DNA of 64,000 nt from Cladorrhinum sp. PSN259. Its lineage: Eukaryota; Ascomycota; Sordariomycetes; Sordariales; Podosporaceae. The notes under the pieces were generated by a model. It did not search any database. It was given only the letters and a program-made list of their open reading frames with translations, and was not told the DNA's origin. This document shows positions 32,900 to 46,676 of this stretch, one piece after another (within the stretch, counting starts at the first letter, position 1; every line of letters begins with the position of its first letter). A program made the translations under genes and the position numbers. The stretch is from the NCBI GenBank assembly GCA_033725935.1, contig MU867080.1, positions 186,001-250,000 of the forward strand, written 5' to 3'.

Positions 32900-35800
32900 T
32901 TTGAGAGAAGGTAAAATCACTGCTTATCATAAAAGATATGAGAGTTTCTGTAGAAGTTGAAAATGAAAATATCTGGTGTTGTGTAGAGAGTGTGTAATAA
33001 GCTGTAAGTTGTAAGTGATGAAGCCTTTTAGACCAGACCAGCCATGGCAGCATTCGTCATTGAGTCATTGGTGAGATTACCTTTGGCCTCGGAATTGAAG
33101 ACAGACTTATTAATGAATACAGCGCTTAATTGGGTCAAGTCATGCCAACACAAAAGCTGATTGGTCTACAATTTGACTAAGTGGGAATACCACATGTGCG
33201 TTTTCTCTACCGTTCCCCTAATGCAAGAGTTGCAGAATGTGTATGCAGGCCCTGTCCCGACGTAGTGGTGATGAGTGGATCCCACTCAGCGCAGTGCTCG
33301 ACTCTTATTCGAGCAGCTCAGTTCAGGGGTAGTGTAGAGAACGAGGGTTTGTGTTGCTCGGGAAACGAATGAAAGGAAGAAAAGGGGTGTGTAAGTGGTG
33401 GCTGGATAAAGGGGCTACAGTAAATAAGGCTGTGAATGTAAACAGTAGATGGCTTTAGGAACTGTTCTCGCGGTATTTACTCTTGACAATAACTTGCTCG
33501 GCGTCTAACTTGTCACTAGATCCCGAATTATCGCTCAAAAAAGCGAGGGATAAGGAACGGGTGCATAGTATCAGGACATCATAAAATTTGGTCCTATGAT
33601 TGTAGATATAAGTCACTCCTCATGGTTGTGTGCCATGGTTCTGGTCATTCATACATCAAGACTGCTGTCATTTGACGTGCACCTTTGGTCGGTTGTTGTT
33701 GTGCTACGGCATTTGAACCTCAGTTCGCCACTTTCGCTCCAGAAATTGAGGCTATACAAAGCCACAATGTTACTTGCATCGAGTGTGTTGACGGCACACC
33801 TACCCCCGTAATACACACTGTCACAGTTAGCCAACCATGTTTCTTGACTATCCATTTGGGCCGAGCTTGCCGATAGATCTCGCCAGACGGGCCATTTACG
33901 TCAATTTTCCGTGGCCGTAACTGCATATTTAGGTCAGCAAAGTCATAAGTGTACTCCGGGCTTCCCCGAAATCGGTACGGGGACTTGTATCCGCCAGCCT
34001 TGGGAGCTTTCCCTGTCCCCAACATACGGAGCCCGATCGGGTGGTGTCAGAATAACAACTCTGTACCCCGCAAAGTTTATCTCTTATTGTGCAAGGGAAA
34101 TCGACAGTGGACGCGTTAGAAGCTGATCTGGACGGACCTCTTTTGGTCATCTCGGCCTCAAGTTTTTGATGCGTTTATTGGAGCCGTCACCCCACGCACA
34201 GAATCTTTCGGAGAGCCGGTGACAAATCATACGCGCCGATGGAGGATGCCGAGGGAGATAGCAGATAGGCTTCCCGACGAAAAGCGGATATTCCGGAAGC
34301 GGGAGTGTCTTGATCTAGCGTTGCAAATTAGAGTGTAGCAGTTACACCAGTTCTCGTCGGCTTGTTACCTACTCTTGTTCCATCGTTCCATTGTTCACAC
34401 CGCTGGAGGGGCAAGGCTGGTCATGTAATTAGTCATGATAATGATATGTCGTCGGCAGGGCGTCATTGCAAAATTGACGCCACCGCAAGCGGCTTGATGT
34501 GCCGCCAATTTCCGCAAAGCTTTTATCCATCTTTTTTGTCAGAAAATGAAGATGGGAAATGAAGGCGCCATGTAGGACCTCATGGAGGCTCGTCGAGGGG
34601 GCACAAGAAGTAGACTGTGGCACGGGGACCAAATGGTCATGTGGGGGGGAGCGAGTTAGTGTTCTGAAACAATGAGGATGCGGCTCGCGGTAGAACCAGA
34701 TCCAAGAGCAGCCTTGCTGTGACCCGTGAGGAGGGTCAAAGGAGATAGAAGAGAGAGAAAATGACAAGCGTCATGCGGGTGACAAGTTACCCAGTGGGTC
34801 AACGCCGATCCAGGTGAGGTGAAAGCTGGTCAAATACCATGATGGAGGTGTGATCTTGAAGTTGAGTGGGTGACGTTCGTTTTGAGCCTCAGCCTTGGCA
34901 GCGGTCTCTGCTGTGCCGTGCCGACCTCGTTGGGCCTGCTAAGTATCATTGGTGGGAGGACCCAGCTAACCTGACTTAGCAACCCGAAGTGGGAATGGTG
35001 ATCTAAAAAGTGAGACGGTTCTTTGGCCGTGTGGTCGTGGTAATATTTGGGAGAATCAATGAGAAAATTGAGTGAGGGGAACTTGATCAACCCCGAGTGT
35101 CTTGAGGCTCTGCTGCGCCTTCCCCCCATTTTCCCTGGCATGTACCCCACATTACCGTGAAAGTTTACTGTGTGGCCTGTGCTCAACCACACGAGCGTGA
35201 AGCAACCTTATTGGCTGGCTCCTCCCTCCATCTTAGACTTTGTTTCTCCAGATGCAAACAAAACATTCAAGCCTAAAAAGGTCAAGTATACCCAAGTCAC
35301 AGATAACATACCCGGGACCTGAATCCTGGTATTTAAAAGCTCATGCGGCTCTTAAGTAACATATCGGGTACATGTATATGTGCATGTGCAATCTAGGGAC
35401 TGGGTCCCCGGGCCACCAGGGGTAAACCAAGCATTCCACTTATCTTGGAGGAGTCTCGGCAGCTTGCTTCAACTTTCTCACCTCGCACATACACCCCGGC
35501 CACCGTGTGATCCTTCCCCCAAGCCCCTGTGCCTCTTTTATACATATACACACCTGTTTTCCTCTTTGGGACAAGCGAGTTATAGCAGAGCAGAGCCTCA
35601 AACAATGCCGCAAATCGGGATCGTCACCTCCCAGCTTAGAATTCCATTGCCAATAATAACCCAAACAAATGCCCGGAATGCACAAGTCGGGCACTGTATC
35701 TACCTCTTTTCCGGAATTGGTTGGAAGATCAAGCGATCCAGAACCTTTGGAGACCAGCATAGCAACCCAACCTCAACCGTTCTCCTCCCGGGTGGGGTAT

Positions 35801-36225
35801 TGCCATCCACCATGTGCATGTACCTAATAAAGCTACACCTGCCGCCAGGATATATATGCTCAGTGCAGCAAGGCTGCGAACAACACTTGCGCTTGCGCGT
35901 GCTTGCACCACCCGGTACAGGTTACCATGTTGGCAGGATATCCATTCATCCTTTCCATTGCCAGACTGTATTTGAATGACAGCTCTTGCCCTTCCCGGTT
36001 CCCCAGCGATGGCCGAAGCTTTGAGGTCAACATTCGGAGCCCACCACTCAGTAATCCCCGTCCAATGCAAAGTTGGCCCTCTCCAATCCCTCACAATATC
36101 CTCCCTGTCACTGCTCATCACTGCGAGTGGCATTGCCGACCAAAAAAGCACTGGAAGGAGGGCTATCTCCTCCATGGTGATTGATCGGCTGCTACTGCCC
36201 ATAGAAGGCATTCATTCTCGGTGAT
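32900..36225. other. Intergenic region, 3.3 kb
   Basis: No intact gene is supported. A 199-codon forward frame at 35380-35979 lacks domain features and probably overlaps the promoter/leader of the F-box gene. A minus-strand stretch around 33650-34020 has coding-like composition but no recognisable family and no good start or splice structure. Confidence 0.45.
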
Positions 36226-38275
36226 ATGGGACTGGTCAAATTGCCATATGAGCTGGTCTCATTTGTGGTTAAAGATCTTGACCTTCTCGATATACGAAAC
36301 TTGAGTCTTGTCTGCAAGAGGTTCCAATATCTCACCCAGGAAGCCCACATTGCGAAACAGCTTCTCGAGGTAAATTGCACTTGCCCTGCCAATTGCCTTC
36401 CATTCGTGGCAAACTTTGTGCTGACTGACTGTGCGATAGACTAAAGCGCCCTACAGCTTAGAGGCACGCCATGCTCAACAGAGCAAGCAGTTCGCAACTC
36501 AGCTGAGGCGGCTGATGAAGCGCTACGAGGCCGTTTCCACCATTGCCCCGTATTCGGTTGCGATTGTCGCCCACGCCGAGTCGTGGATCTACGAAAACGG
36601 GGTTCTGTGCTATATCCGGGACCTGCAACTCAGAATCCTCGACATTCACAACTCGGAGACCTCGGAAATCATTGTCAACCTCCGCGCCCTTTTGCACGAG
36701 GCCATTCCCGAATCCCGCGGCGCCCGCAGCTCCAAGACCAGGGTCAAGTTGCTCTACTATGCCCATGACATTGTTTCTTGCATTTTTACACTGCTTGCCA
36801 AGCCCGTTTCGATTAGCTGGTTGCTGGTATTCAACCCTCGAGCTGGCCAATGTATTACGACGCGCCGATTGGGATCAACAGCCAAGATCTTCGTGCGCAA
36901 TGATTCCAGGTTTCTGTATTACGGCACAAACGCCGAAATCGGCGATGAGGACGAGGATTACAGGTACTGGCAGATTTGTGCCTTTGACTTGGGTGCTGCC
37001 ACATGGTTGGATGACAAACTCGACGTTCCAGAGGTGATGGGAGCCGATCACGGCACCACCATTTGTTTCGAGATTTTCGACGACTATTTTTACGCCGTGT
37101 CGAATCAGGCTGCTTTGGAAGTTGAAGAGGTGGATTGGATCTCACATTACACATGTTTTAGGTTCCCAATAAAGCGAGACGGCTTCCGCGACTGTGAGTC
37201 ACGCCCAATCTGGCGAAGGAACCAGGTCGAAGGCGTCATTGATGATCGCTGGTACTTCATGCGCCTGTTCAGAGACGAGGCTACGGGCCAACTAAAAGTT
37301 GTCGAGTCACGAAAGGAATGGCTCGGTGGGCGCATCTCACCGAGACGCACCTACTACACTACCGTCATTGACTTTGGTAGCTCTGAGCACGTCGAGGGGA
37401 ATCTGGCGGAGAATTCAAGAACACGCGCATCATCCTCGAATACTGGTAGCAGTGGTTCTTCGGCATCGGGGGTTGAGAAGATGCATCCTGTCGGGTCCCT
37501 GAAGCCGAGGGCTCGAGATCCCCATTCTGTTCACCCGGGTGATGACAACTCAAAAAGTCTAATGTTCACGCTGGGTAAATGTCCCATGCGTTCCTACCAT
37601 CCGTCTTGTCAAACTTTTATAGATCTGGTCGATGACCCAGCGCATTTCGACCCCAACGGGCAACAGATCCGCATTCGAGGGGGCTCCCGCCGCCTCAGGA
37701 CGCCCACAGAGTACGATGCGCGGAAACGCCTATTCAGGCCACAAGATACAGGGTCACTAGACAGTCTCGATCAAGAAATAGAAGATCTGTACAAAGAAGG
37801 AGATGTGGTTTTCTGGCCACCGGACCGGGACCCCTCGGCTCCTGACCCCGCCCTTGCCGACTTGTACGCTGTTCTCAACCCGGAAGGCTATCAGGGGAAT
37901 ATCAAAGGTACCTGGGATGAACGGTCTCTGGTATATGCTACTGGCGATGACAGGCCTGGAGGCCTTAAAGCTCTGGTTTTGGTGTCTTGGGATCCTTCCA
38001 TTCACTTGACTGGTACATCAGCATATGCTTCCGATCTTCGGACTTTTGGGAGTCATCAACAGGGAATTCGCGCACTCGCACCGCTCTACGAAGGCAAGGG
38101 AAAGGAAAAAGAGTCTACCGAATGGTGCCCCAGTTCGATACCCGAAACCACCCCGCGTCGCGATGGAAGCCCAGAGTCTGCACTATCGTTGGTGCCAGAC
38201 AATGAAAGCCACTGGGTCGCGGTTGAGTCGGCAAGTCACCGCCAAATATCTCGTGGATTTCACTTTTGGTTATAA
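36226..38275 (+). CDS. F-box protein
   Basis: Two exons (36226-36369, 36440-38275) give 659 residues. Exon 1 is almost exactly the F-box: LPYELVSFVVKDLDLLDIRN then LSLVCKRFQYL. F-boxes bind Skp1 in SCF ubiquitin ligases and the rest of the protein recognises the substrate. The remaining 600 residues carry no clear repeat family. They include several Trp-rich strands (YRYWQICAFDLGAATWLDD, WISHYTCFRFP), a Ser/Gly-rich disordered segment (about 400-430) and a C-terminus ending ISRGFHFWL. The intron (70 nt, phase 0, acceptor GCGATAG) joins LLE to TKAPYSLEARHA. Fungi have many such lineage-specific F-box proteins, so the target is unknown. Confidence 0.82.
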
Positions 38276-41200
38276 TTAACGCGACATGCATGAAGTGGCT
38301 GTCGATTGGCTTTGGGCTATCCAATGTTGGCAACCCAGCTGCACTCCAAGGGAAGTGAACACGGTGGCATGCATGAGAAGGGGTTGCGAAATGTAGTATA
38401 TTGCATCCCAATTCGAGCTGTACTTGTACGCTCGAGTAGGATGGAGTGGAACACGACGACTCATACAAGGCAGTAGTGGAGAGAGAGAAGGGAGTTCAGA
38501 AAAAGAAAAGAGATATGGAAGGTTGGGATTGAGAGCACCTTGTGGTAATGATTACACTGGATGCTCAGGCTTTTTGGTATTGCTGGTTGGAAAAAGAAAA
38601 CAAATAATAGAGGAATACATGTTTCAACTTCTCTTGATGATGGTTTGCTTGCTTGGGGAAAATCATGATGACCAGCGGCGCGGTCCGGTACCTGAATATG
38701 GGTGTTGTTTGCAAGGCTTGCAGATGGGTGGCCAGCACAACATCGGGTAGTTTTCTCCTGCACCACGGCAGGTAGGGTCTCATCGACCTGGCTAACTGGT
38801 CTATTTAGTGGCCCAGAAAGGAGGGGTTTTACGCCCGGCTTATATGGGAGATCTCATCCCGAGGTATTCCCTTTCACGGAACTGTCTCACCTTCGCCGAC
38901 CTTTGCAGATGATTGCCGAGTTTATCACAAGTGCTGTTTCCTTTCTGCACTTGGGGGAGCTCCCCCCCGGCATACTTGAATGCAAGAAATGCTTCAACCA
39001 TCGCTACGACTGCATGAGCATCGCATCAATCTGCTGTTTTCACACCCCACCAGCGTATGAGGGGGAGACAAAATGGCGAGCGCTCTGGCTGACGTGGGTC
39101 GAGGAAAAAATACACTGTGAAGGACAGATGTGATCACATGAGAATATCCGAGACGCATGGCTAAGTCGGGTAAGCCAGGGCAGATACACACTATACATGG
39201 GATGGTGCAGGAGGGGAAACGGATGGGGGGAAGAAGCTGCATAGGCTTTGGCATATATAGGTGAAGGGATACTAATGAACGGTCAGCTCCGGCGGTGACG
39301 GCAGGGCTTCCATCTGTCTGCTTGGTACTACCCCGGTTCATTTAGATCCCGGCTTACTGTACACTTGTCTGCCCAGGCGGAACGGAGCACGCTCCGCTTT
39401 ACCCTTAATGCTTGGGGAACAGAAAAAGGGAATTGGAATTTGGGATTTTGTGGAGGAAAAAATTTCGTTCTCCGATGGGATTTCATGGCTGAAGGAGAAA
39501 CTAAAACTTTGGTGGGAAAACGAGGGATAGTTCTGGTTCCCACCGTTTTTGTTACCCTCGGGTTCCCCTTTTCCCCCTTTCCACTTCTTTTTACCTTACC
39601 CAAATCGGCCCCCATACAACTGACATGCAGCTTTGCACTCTGCTGACACCATCTCGCATCCTGCAAGCCACTATTAAGTGGTACAAAGGTCTGAGAAGAA
39701 TCGCTTGTTGGGAGTACATTGGAATATTGATGTACAGCGCTGTTTCCGGAAAAGGGGTGTTGACTTTGCTTCAAAAGCGAGCGGGGAAACGACTTTGCAG
39801 TGTGGGACAAACACATCTCGGGCAAAATAAGCCAATATGGGGTTAAAGAACTATTGCTCGGCACTGACGGGCACTTGTCTATCAAGAAGGATCATTTGAC
39901 TGTATATTCGATCTTTTATGCGATGGACAATGGTAATGCGATTATCCCCCATGTTGAGAAACCCCCATCCTATGTTCACCTATCCCACATCCCCCCTCTC
40001 CGTGGTTCTCACCCAGACGCATCTGCACGGACAAAGACCCCAAGGCTTCACCGAATTGCCTCTCTTGGACAAGATAAGTCCCCCACTTAAGAGGCTGAGA
40101 CAAGCTAGATAGCAACTCCTGCTTGGCTCCCTTGTCAGATGTAGAGGAGAAGGATTCATCCCGTTTTACCCTCCCGCGTGGGGAAATTCCTAGTTCAAGC
40201 AGTCTAGAACGCCATGTCAAAGACGTCCGATGTGATGAGAACAAGAGCCTTACTGAAATGATGATCTTGCCACGTGCTTTCTGGTGGAGTTTGCACACCT
40301 TCACTAGCAGCCACATCGAGAAACTCCCTCCCCCACATGCAACATATTTGTTGGTCATCAAGGTACACGGTGAACCCCCCAATGTTCGAGGAGGTGTTGG
40401 AAGTACCCCTTGGGACTGACTACGCGGGGGCCATGTTACCAGAGGCTCAATAACTTTTCTCTGCTGGAGTGTTGATCACGCGGGACCCCCACGCCTTCTG
40501 CGGGCAATCACTATGAACCTCGATCCATGCTTTGTACAATAATGCCTCAAGGCTGAGACACTTCTTTCTCTTACCCTCTAGGATATGGATGGTCAATGTC
40601 TACCTGACCAGGGGAGTTTGGATGTGATCATGATGTCCATGTGATTAACAAGTACTGTCCTTTTCACACTCTTGCAGCTGCTTGGAAATACCCGAGCATT
40701 CCCACCTCACAGGCATCATATCTACGAGACTTGACCTTCTCTCTCTATCTTTCTACTGCCCATCTCTACCACCAATCTTGCTTGCTTTCACCCTTACTCT
40801 TGTCTATTCTCCCACCTCTCATGCTCTCTGAAAGTCTCTTACAGCCTGCCGAGCTCTAATCCCACTCACTCACGTAATAATGAAGGATGATCAAACCATC
40901 AGTGAAGTTGGTTACCAATATAAGAGACTATATAAGTAACGGAGTCAGCATTACAATGGAAATAGTATACGAAACAATAATAGAAGATGACCTATATAAA
41001 ATAACCGTTCAGTTCCTCCATGCCTCGGTTCTCGCCTACTTTATCTGTTGTTCTTATATCACATTCTTGCAACCCACTCGCCTCCTCCTCAGGTGACAGA
41101 TCAATCATTGGTTTACGACCGTCAACTGCTCCAGTCGATTAAGCCTTGATACCGTGGCCTAGGCCAAACAGTGTACTGGGAATCAATACCACTCAGAGTT

Positions 41201-42922
41201 GAGTTGAGCAGCACCCAGGAGACATCCTGAATTATATTATTACCCGGGTTGAAACAATCACTAACTGCCTATCTTTTCTGCGTAAATTTGAGGCGGGAAA
41301 AAAAAAAAGAAATCGTAAAGAAAAGGTTCAGGGTTATGGAATTTCATGAAATGGACAGCAAAAACACCCATAATCATATTCATCATGATCGTTATCATTG
41401 CCTTGCCCTCACATCTCTCCCTCGGGCAATGAATATAGGTTATACATTTACACCACTGGTATTGAGTCATAGTACACAGATTCAGCCGAACCCCCCCAAA
41501 AAATTGGTTGCTATGTCTTGGTACAGCGAAGAAGTTTTAATATCAAATATAAGTGAAGGTATGGCCTTATTTTCATTATTTACCTTTTTCTTCACTTTTT
41601 TATTGCTCATAGAGGCGTAAAAAGGCTGCGGATAGATGTATGTACCGAGTTCGGAGCGGCTGGGTTTTGCCCCCCCTCCTCTTGTTTTTAACAAAAGTAC
41701 CATACCCTACTTCATTTCTTGGGCCGCAGAGGGTAAATGATGTTTCCAAGGGTTTGTCTCTGATGACGAGTGGTGGGGAAATTCTGAGGCGTAAACATCA
41801 CGGACGAGGGTATGAGCCAGGGGCAAGGGGGAGGCTGTGAGCCTTGTGGACCTGATCTTTTTTGTTTCAAGATGCGGGGGAGGGGACGAACCATGGTGAT
41901 CTTTGCGCTACGAAGCGAGGGAGGAGAAGATGCTTGCTGGTGGCGGTTCTTTCTTGTTTCATGATGGAACTGACTGCTTCCCGAGGGTGTGGTATGACCA
42001 TGTCCCCGTACCATCTCGACATGCAGGTGTCAGAAACCTGGGAGGAAGCTTTAGCGAACCCGTGTGGCGGAACATCGGGAACGGGAACACGGACGGATGA
42101 ACATTGGCTTCCCAATTTGAACCCCTTGGCATATGCGTGGCTAATTTAATTTATTTCCTTTTTTGTGGAGTTCCATGACGTTGCTCATTTGAGATGAATT
42201 CCGAGAAGAGATCGACATGAGGTTGGACGAGATTTCTTGATATGTTTTGTGACATGTTTCTTTTTTGTTGTTGTTTTTGTGGTCGGGTGCACAGTCACGG
42301 CCAATGACATCTCGGTAGCACACAGGGAAAAGTACGCCATGGTACGATGCCAAACCGACCGCTGTGATCAACCAGACAACTTGGAAGTCACAGGGTGATG
42401 GGTCGATTGAGTGGATGGGATGCCTTCAAGTAAATACCCAAAAAGGGTTAGGGTTCTCAATTAGGAAATGGACAATGTCCAAACTCGTCCAAGGTGGGAA
42501 GAAGAGACGTGTGCGAAGCGGAGAAGCCGTTGGGCCACGGGCGGTTATCCACGGTTGTCAGAGCAACGCCCCGCCAAACAAACAATTCTGACCGCGGTCT
42601 GGCGGCTTGGGATGCCCACCAATCGCCCACCAGCGCCATGTCCTGGACGCATTGCGGAGGCGAGATGAGACCCAAGCTCCTGGTTTTGGTTTCTTGATTT
42701 CTGAAAGGATCCGTAAAGGGTCTTTTTGCTGTGCAATTTCGGAATGACCTCTTGATTGAGCACGGCGCAGCAAACTTTCTTCTTGACAAAAAGTCGCCAA
42801 TCCCTGTTCGTGTTTTTTTTTCACTAATTCCCTCTCCACCGCTTCCTCAGCTGCCCGTCGAAACCCGTTATCAACTTTCCGCCAGTGGAGGAGGACATGC
42901 GGAGAATACCGATACAACAATC
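38276..42922. other. Second gene desert, 4.6 kb
   Basis: No intact gene or relic was recognised. Overlapping frames at 39328-39885 (minus) and 38702-39133 (plus) have no domain character. A-rich and AT-rich tracts occur near 40890-41620. The last few hundred bases are the likely promoter of the gene at 42923. Confidence 0.45.
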
Positions 42923-45822
42923 ATGATCGAGTCAGAGAATCTGCGGACAGCGTCGCTGTACATCAACAATCAACTGCTCTCGCGAGGCCTGCTGCGCGAT
43001 GGCCAGAGCATTGATTTCTCCCACCCCGGGGAGACAGATGGCGAGGTCGCAGACACCATGAGTCGGATCATGTCGGTGGTCAATGATCTTATCCTAAGGC
43101 GGGACGTGAGTACTAGACGCTATTTTGCATTGAACCAAACGACCGTGGCTAATTACTTCCAACCCACTTCCAGCGCGATGCCGAGCACCGCGAATCGTTG
43201 TCAGCTACCCTTCGCACCCTCCGCGCCGAGTCGCTCCGTCAGGCAAACGATATCCAGCGTCTTCAAGAAAAGAACGCCGAGGCGCACCGCAAGGTCGGGT
43301 TGAGCGATGCCGCCGAAGCATCGCTGCGAGTACAGCTCAAGACCGCCGAGGGGACCATTCACCGCCTAAAGGAGGAAGCCGCCAGAACAAAGCTTTTAGC
43401 CGCCCAGACAAGATCCGCTTGCGCCACAGAAGTTCGCAAGCGCGATAGGCAGATCGAGGGACTCAAGAAAGCCGTCACGGAAGCTGCCAGAGCCAGAGGT
43501 GCAAGCAAAAGCCCAGGCATCACCACCATCACCGTGGTGGGCGATATCGGCTCGGATGCAGTAGCACCATTTGATGGCAGCAGCTCCAGTAGCGGCAACC
43601 CAGGCAGCGATAACTACGATCTACGACAAGAAACCAATGCGTTCCTTGCCGAGTTGGCAAAGGGCCTGGGCGACGAGAATGAGGGCCTTCTAAATCTTAT
43701 CAGGAGAACAACGGACCAACTGAAGGATATGAGCGGCTGGGACGCTGTCAATGGAATCACCGGCGAGCGAGGCGATGGCCATGCTCTGTCGCTTCCGGCG
43801 AATTCGGTTGAGATGCAAATCGAGATCGATGCTGTTCTCGACCACCTGCGAATAATCCTGACGAACCCATCGTTTGTCCCTATTGAGGAGGTTGTGGTTC
43901 GGGAAGACGAGATCAACAGGCTCCGCGATGGCTGGGAAAAGATGGAGACCCGCTGGAAGGAGGCCGTTCACCTCATTGATGGCTGGCGCAAGAGGATGCA
44001 GGCAAATGGGAGACCTATCAATGTCGAAGAGCTCAAGATGGGCCTGCGTCTCAGTCCAGTCAAGGTTCGCGATGTTGAAGAGACCACTCAGGGTGGACTG
44101 GCCCTGCACTTGGATGCCGTTCCTGAGGGTATGGAGGACCTTAACTTCCTCCAAGAGTCTGCTTATGACGAAGGCTCTTTGAATTTGGTTCCGGCTCATG
44201 GAGCTGATGAACTTGACGACAGCGACAGCTCGAGTATCTTTGACGACCACGTTGATATGGATGAACTGGATGCCGAGGAGCCCAACGTCGAAATTCTTCA
44301 GCAATCTTCCGCCATGTATGACCCATCGCCATCACCCTCCCGTCAACAAAACAGTCCGTTACGGGATCATTTTTCTTCGGGTAATCGCGGAGGGTCACCT
44401 GCCCAAAGTCTTAGGCGACGACCCAACTTCACTGCAATCGCAGACGAAAGCACCAGACATCGCAGCGCCCCAGTGGAGGACTCTCAACCACCGACACCGC
44501 CGCCACACACCGAGAAGCCTCAGTCGCCCTCGAAAAGGCCGCCATTGTCACTTCGAACAGTTCCCCCGGATGAAGCGGACGCTTCGCTTCCCGGATCGGC
44601 AGTCAACTCAACGCCAGACACGTCAATATCCCTCGAGAGCCTCAACATCAATAGGCCGACAGAAGAGCAAACAGTAACCCAAAAAGCTCAGAAGGCTGCA
44701 AAAGCTCCTCCTGCCACCAAAACCTCCGCCCCTTCGACAAGGACAAGGACTACTACCACCACTACCGCTGCTACTGTCATCCAAAGACGCCCAGTTGTCA
44801 CCACCCGATCAAAATCGAGTCAAGAAATCACCAGAACCAAACCTCCATCCCGTCAACAAGACAGGGCAGCAGATGACAATTCCGTTCCCAAGAAACGCAC
44901 CCCAACCCCGACAGTCACCAGCAGAGATCCCACAGCCAAGAAGGTAACATCCCGGCCTCCAGTCACCCGTCCATCCAAACCACCCATCACCCGAGGTCGG
45001 TCCGAAACCCGCAAGGCAGCCGACCCTTCTGCTCCACCTAAAGCACCAGCTCGCAACACCTCGGCAACTTCCGCAACCTCGACCCGCTCGGCTGTAAACC
45101 GAACAAGCGCAACCAGCAACAACGCTGATCCTAACCGGTCGCCTAAACGTGTCAACTCTCGTCTTCCTTTGCCTAGAAACACACCCTCTAATGGAAACTT
45201 GAACGCTGCCGCAAATGAAGACGCCAATCTGGCACCCAAAAATACGAATGCCTTGCCTGCGCCGCAGCAATCACCACTCTCCATGGCTACTATCCAGGCG
45301 AAACTGGCAGCGAGCGAGAGGGATGCCGATGCAGCGAGAGTGAGGGCTAAGCTCAGAGCGGCGAGACAGATCAAGGGTATCAGTTTACCTCCTCCCCAGT
45401 CACCGGCGAAGCGCACTGTTAGTGTTGAGACAACCAAGAGCGCCGGTGCGGTCTTGGGTGGTATGGTGAGCCCAACAGAGAGCAGCTTTGGGGAACAGGC
45501 GTATCAGAATATGGAGCAGATGTATCAGAGTATGGATATTGATAGTGGCGAAGTATATGACGAAGACGATGATGACGATGTATTTGGAACTGGCGGCCGC
45601 GGAGGCTATCAGGTGCAAGGAGGACAAGATGGATACGGTGAGGAGGATGAGTTGGCCATGTCGGGCTATAAACCTGCTCAGGTGATCCAACAGGACAAGG
45701 TCAGGAAGAGGGAGAGGAGGAGGAGTGGGTTGGTGAAGGTGGATGGGAGGAGGAGGAGTACGTTGAGCCCTTGGGAGTTGGAAGAGTTGATGAAGGGCGG
45801 GAGCAGTGCTGGGAGTCGCTAA
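42923..45822 (+). CDS. ADIP-domain coiled-coil protein, TinC-like
   Basis: Two exons (42923-43105, 43174-45822) give 943 residues. The N-terminus (MIESENLRTASLYINNQLLS) followed by long heptad-rich helices (LSATLRTLRAESLRQANDIQ, through about residue 165) matches the afadin/alpha-actinin-binding (ADIP) domain. The best-known fungal example is Aspergillus TINC, which interacts with the mitotic kinase NIMA. A second helical block spans about 210-340. The C-terminal half is disordered and very rich in Ser, Pro, Thr, Arg and Lys. It ends in an acidic stretch (VYDEDDDDDVFG) and a basic tail (RKRERRRSG). The intron is 68 nt, phase 0. It is convergent with the formin gene. The family call rests on the N-terminus and overall layout. 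Confidence 0.7.
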
Positions 45823-46676
45823 ATGGGGACGAGAGGGATGTAATATGAAATTATGGCAGGGGAGTTGGATATGAAGTCGATTGTACAAAGCTAGAAGGGA
45901 AGGATTATTGGCGGAAAGGGTGAAGCCAGGATAATTGACGGAAGAGGCAGAGGTTTCAGTTGGATATTTCCTTTTCTCCATTTCATGATAACGAATACAC
46001 TACACCACACACCACACAACGTCATACCCCAACACACGCTCATAACTCATCCCTCGTGCACTCGTCATAAAACTCAAAAGTTCTCAATCCCCATCATACC
46101 CAATCACAAAGCATATCCACCTCACATCACACAACCGCCACATCACATATAAACCCACGTTACATACTGCTCTACAAGTATATATAATAATCCTTTGCAT
46201 TGGAGGAGTCGTTACTACCATTCACAAAGGGGGATTTTCTCGATTTTGCACGCATCATTCATTTCCATGGCACTTGCACCACGTTCTCTTCTCTGGCAGA
46301 CATGGATTGTTCACCACCGTCTCGTCGGGTGGTGGATGGGGGAACTTGGGAAAAAGTAGATAGTATTTAATTTAAGCCAATTGTTGACTATCATTTCTCA
46401 CTAGTATTGACGTTCATTATGTACCCTCTATCCCCACCCTCCTAACAGCCGCTCCCTCTTTTGGTTGCAGAAAGTTGAAACATATATATTTTATTTATAT
46501 TTATTTGGTATTCACTGTCACTGACAGAGGCAGAACATTTTCGAGCGCGGATGATATTTGTAGCTAAATGGAGCCCAAGTAGACATTATGTACTTAATAT
46601 GCTCCCCTCTGTCGTGTCCTGTCCTTCCTTCCCGCAATAATCCATCACAAACGGTTCAATTCCAATATACATGATA
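45823..46676. other. Convergent intergenic region
   Basis: 850 bp between two convergent stop codons. AT-rich towards 46480, probably 3' UTRs. No gene recognised. Confidence 0.5.

Noticed and set aside
35380..35979. 199-codon forward frame upstream of the F-box gene
   Set aside because: No domain, no helix or repeat pattern, and overlaps the probable promoter.
39328..39885. 185-codon minus-strand frame in the second desert
   Set aside because: Overlapped by other frames, no recognisable features and no homologous pattern.
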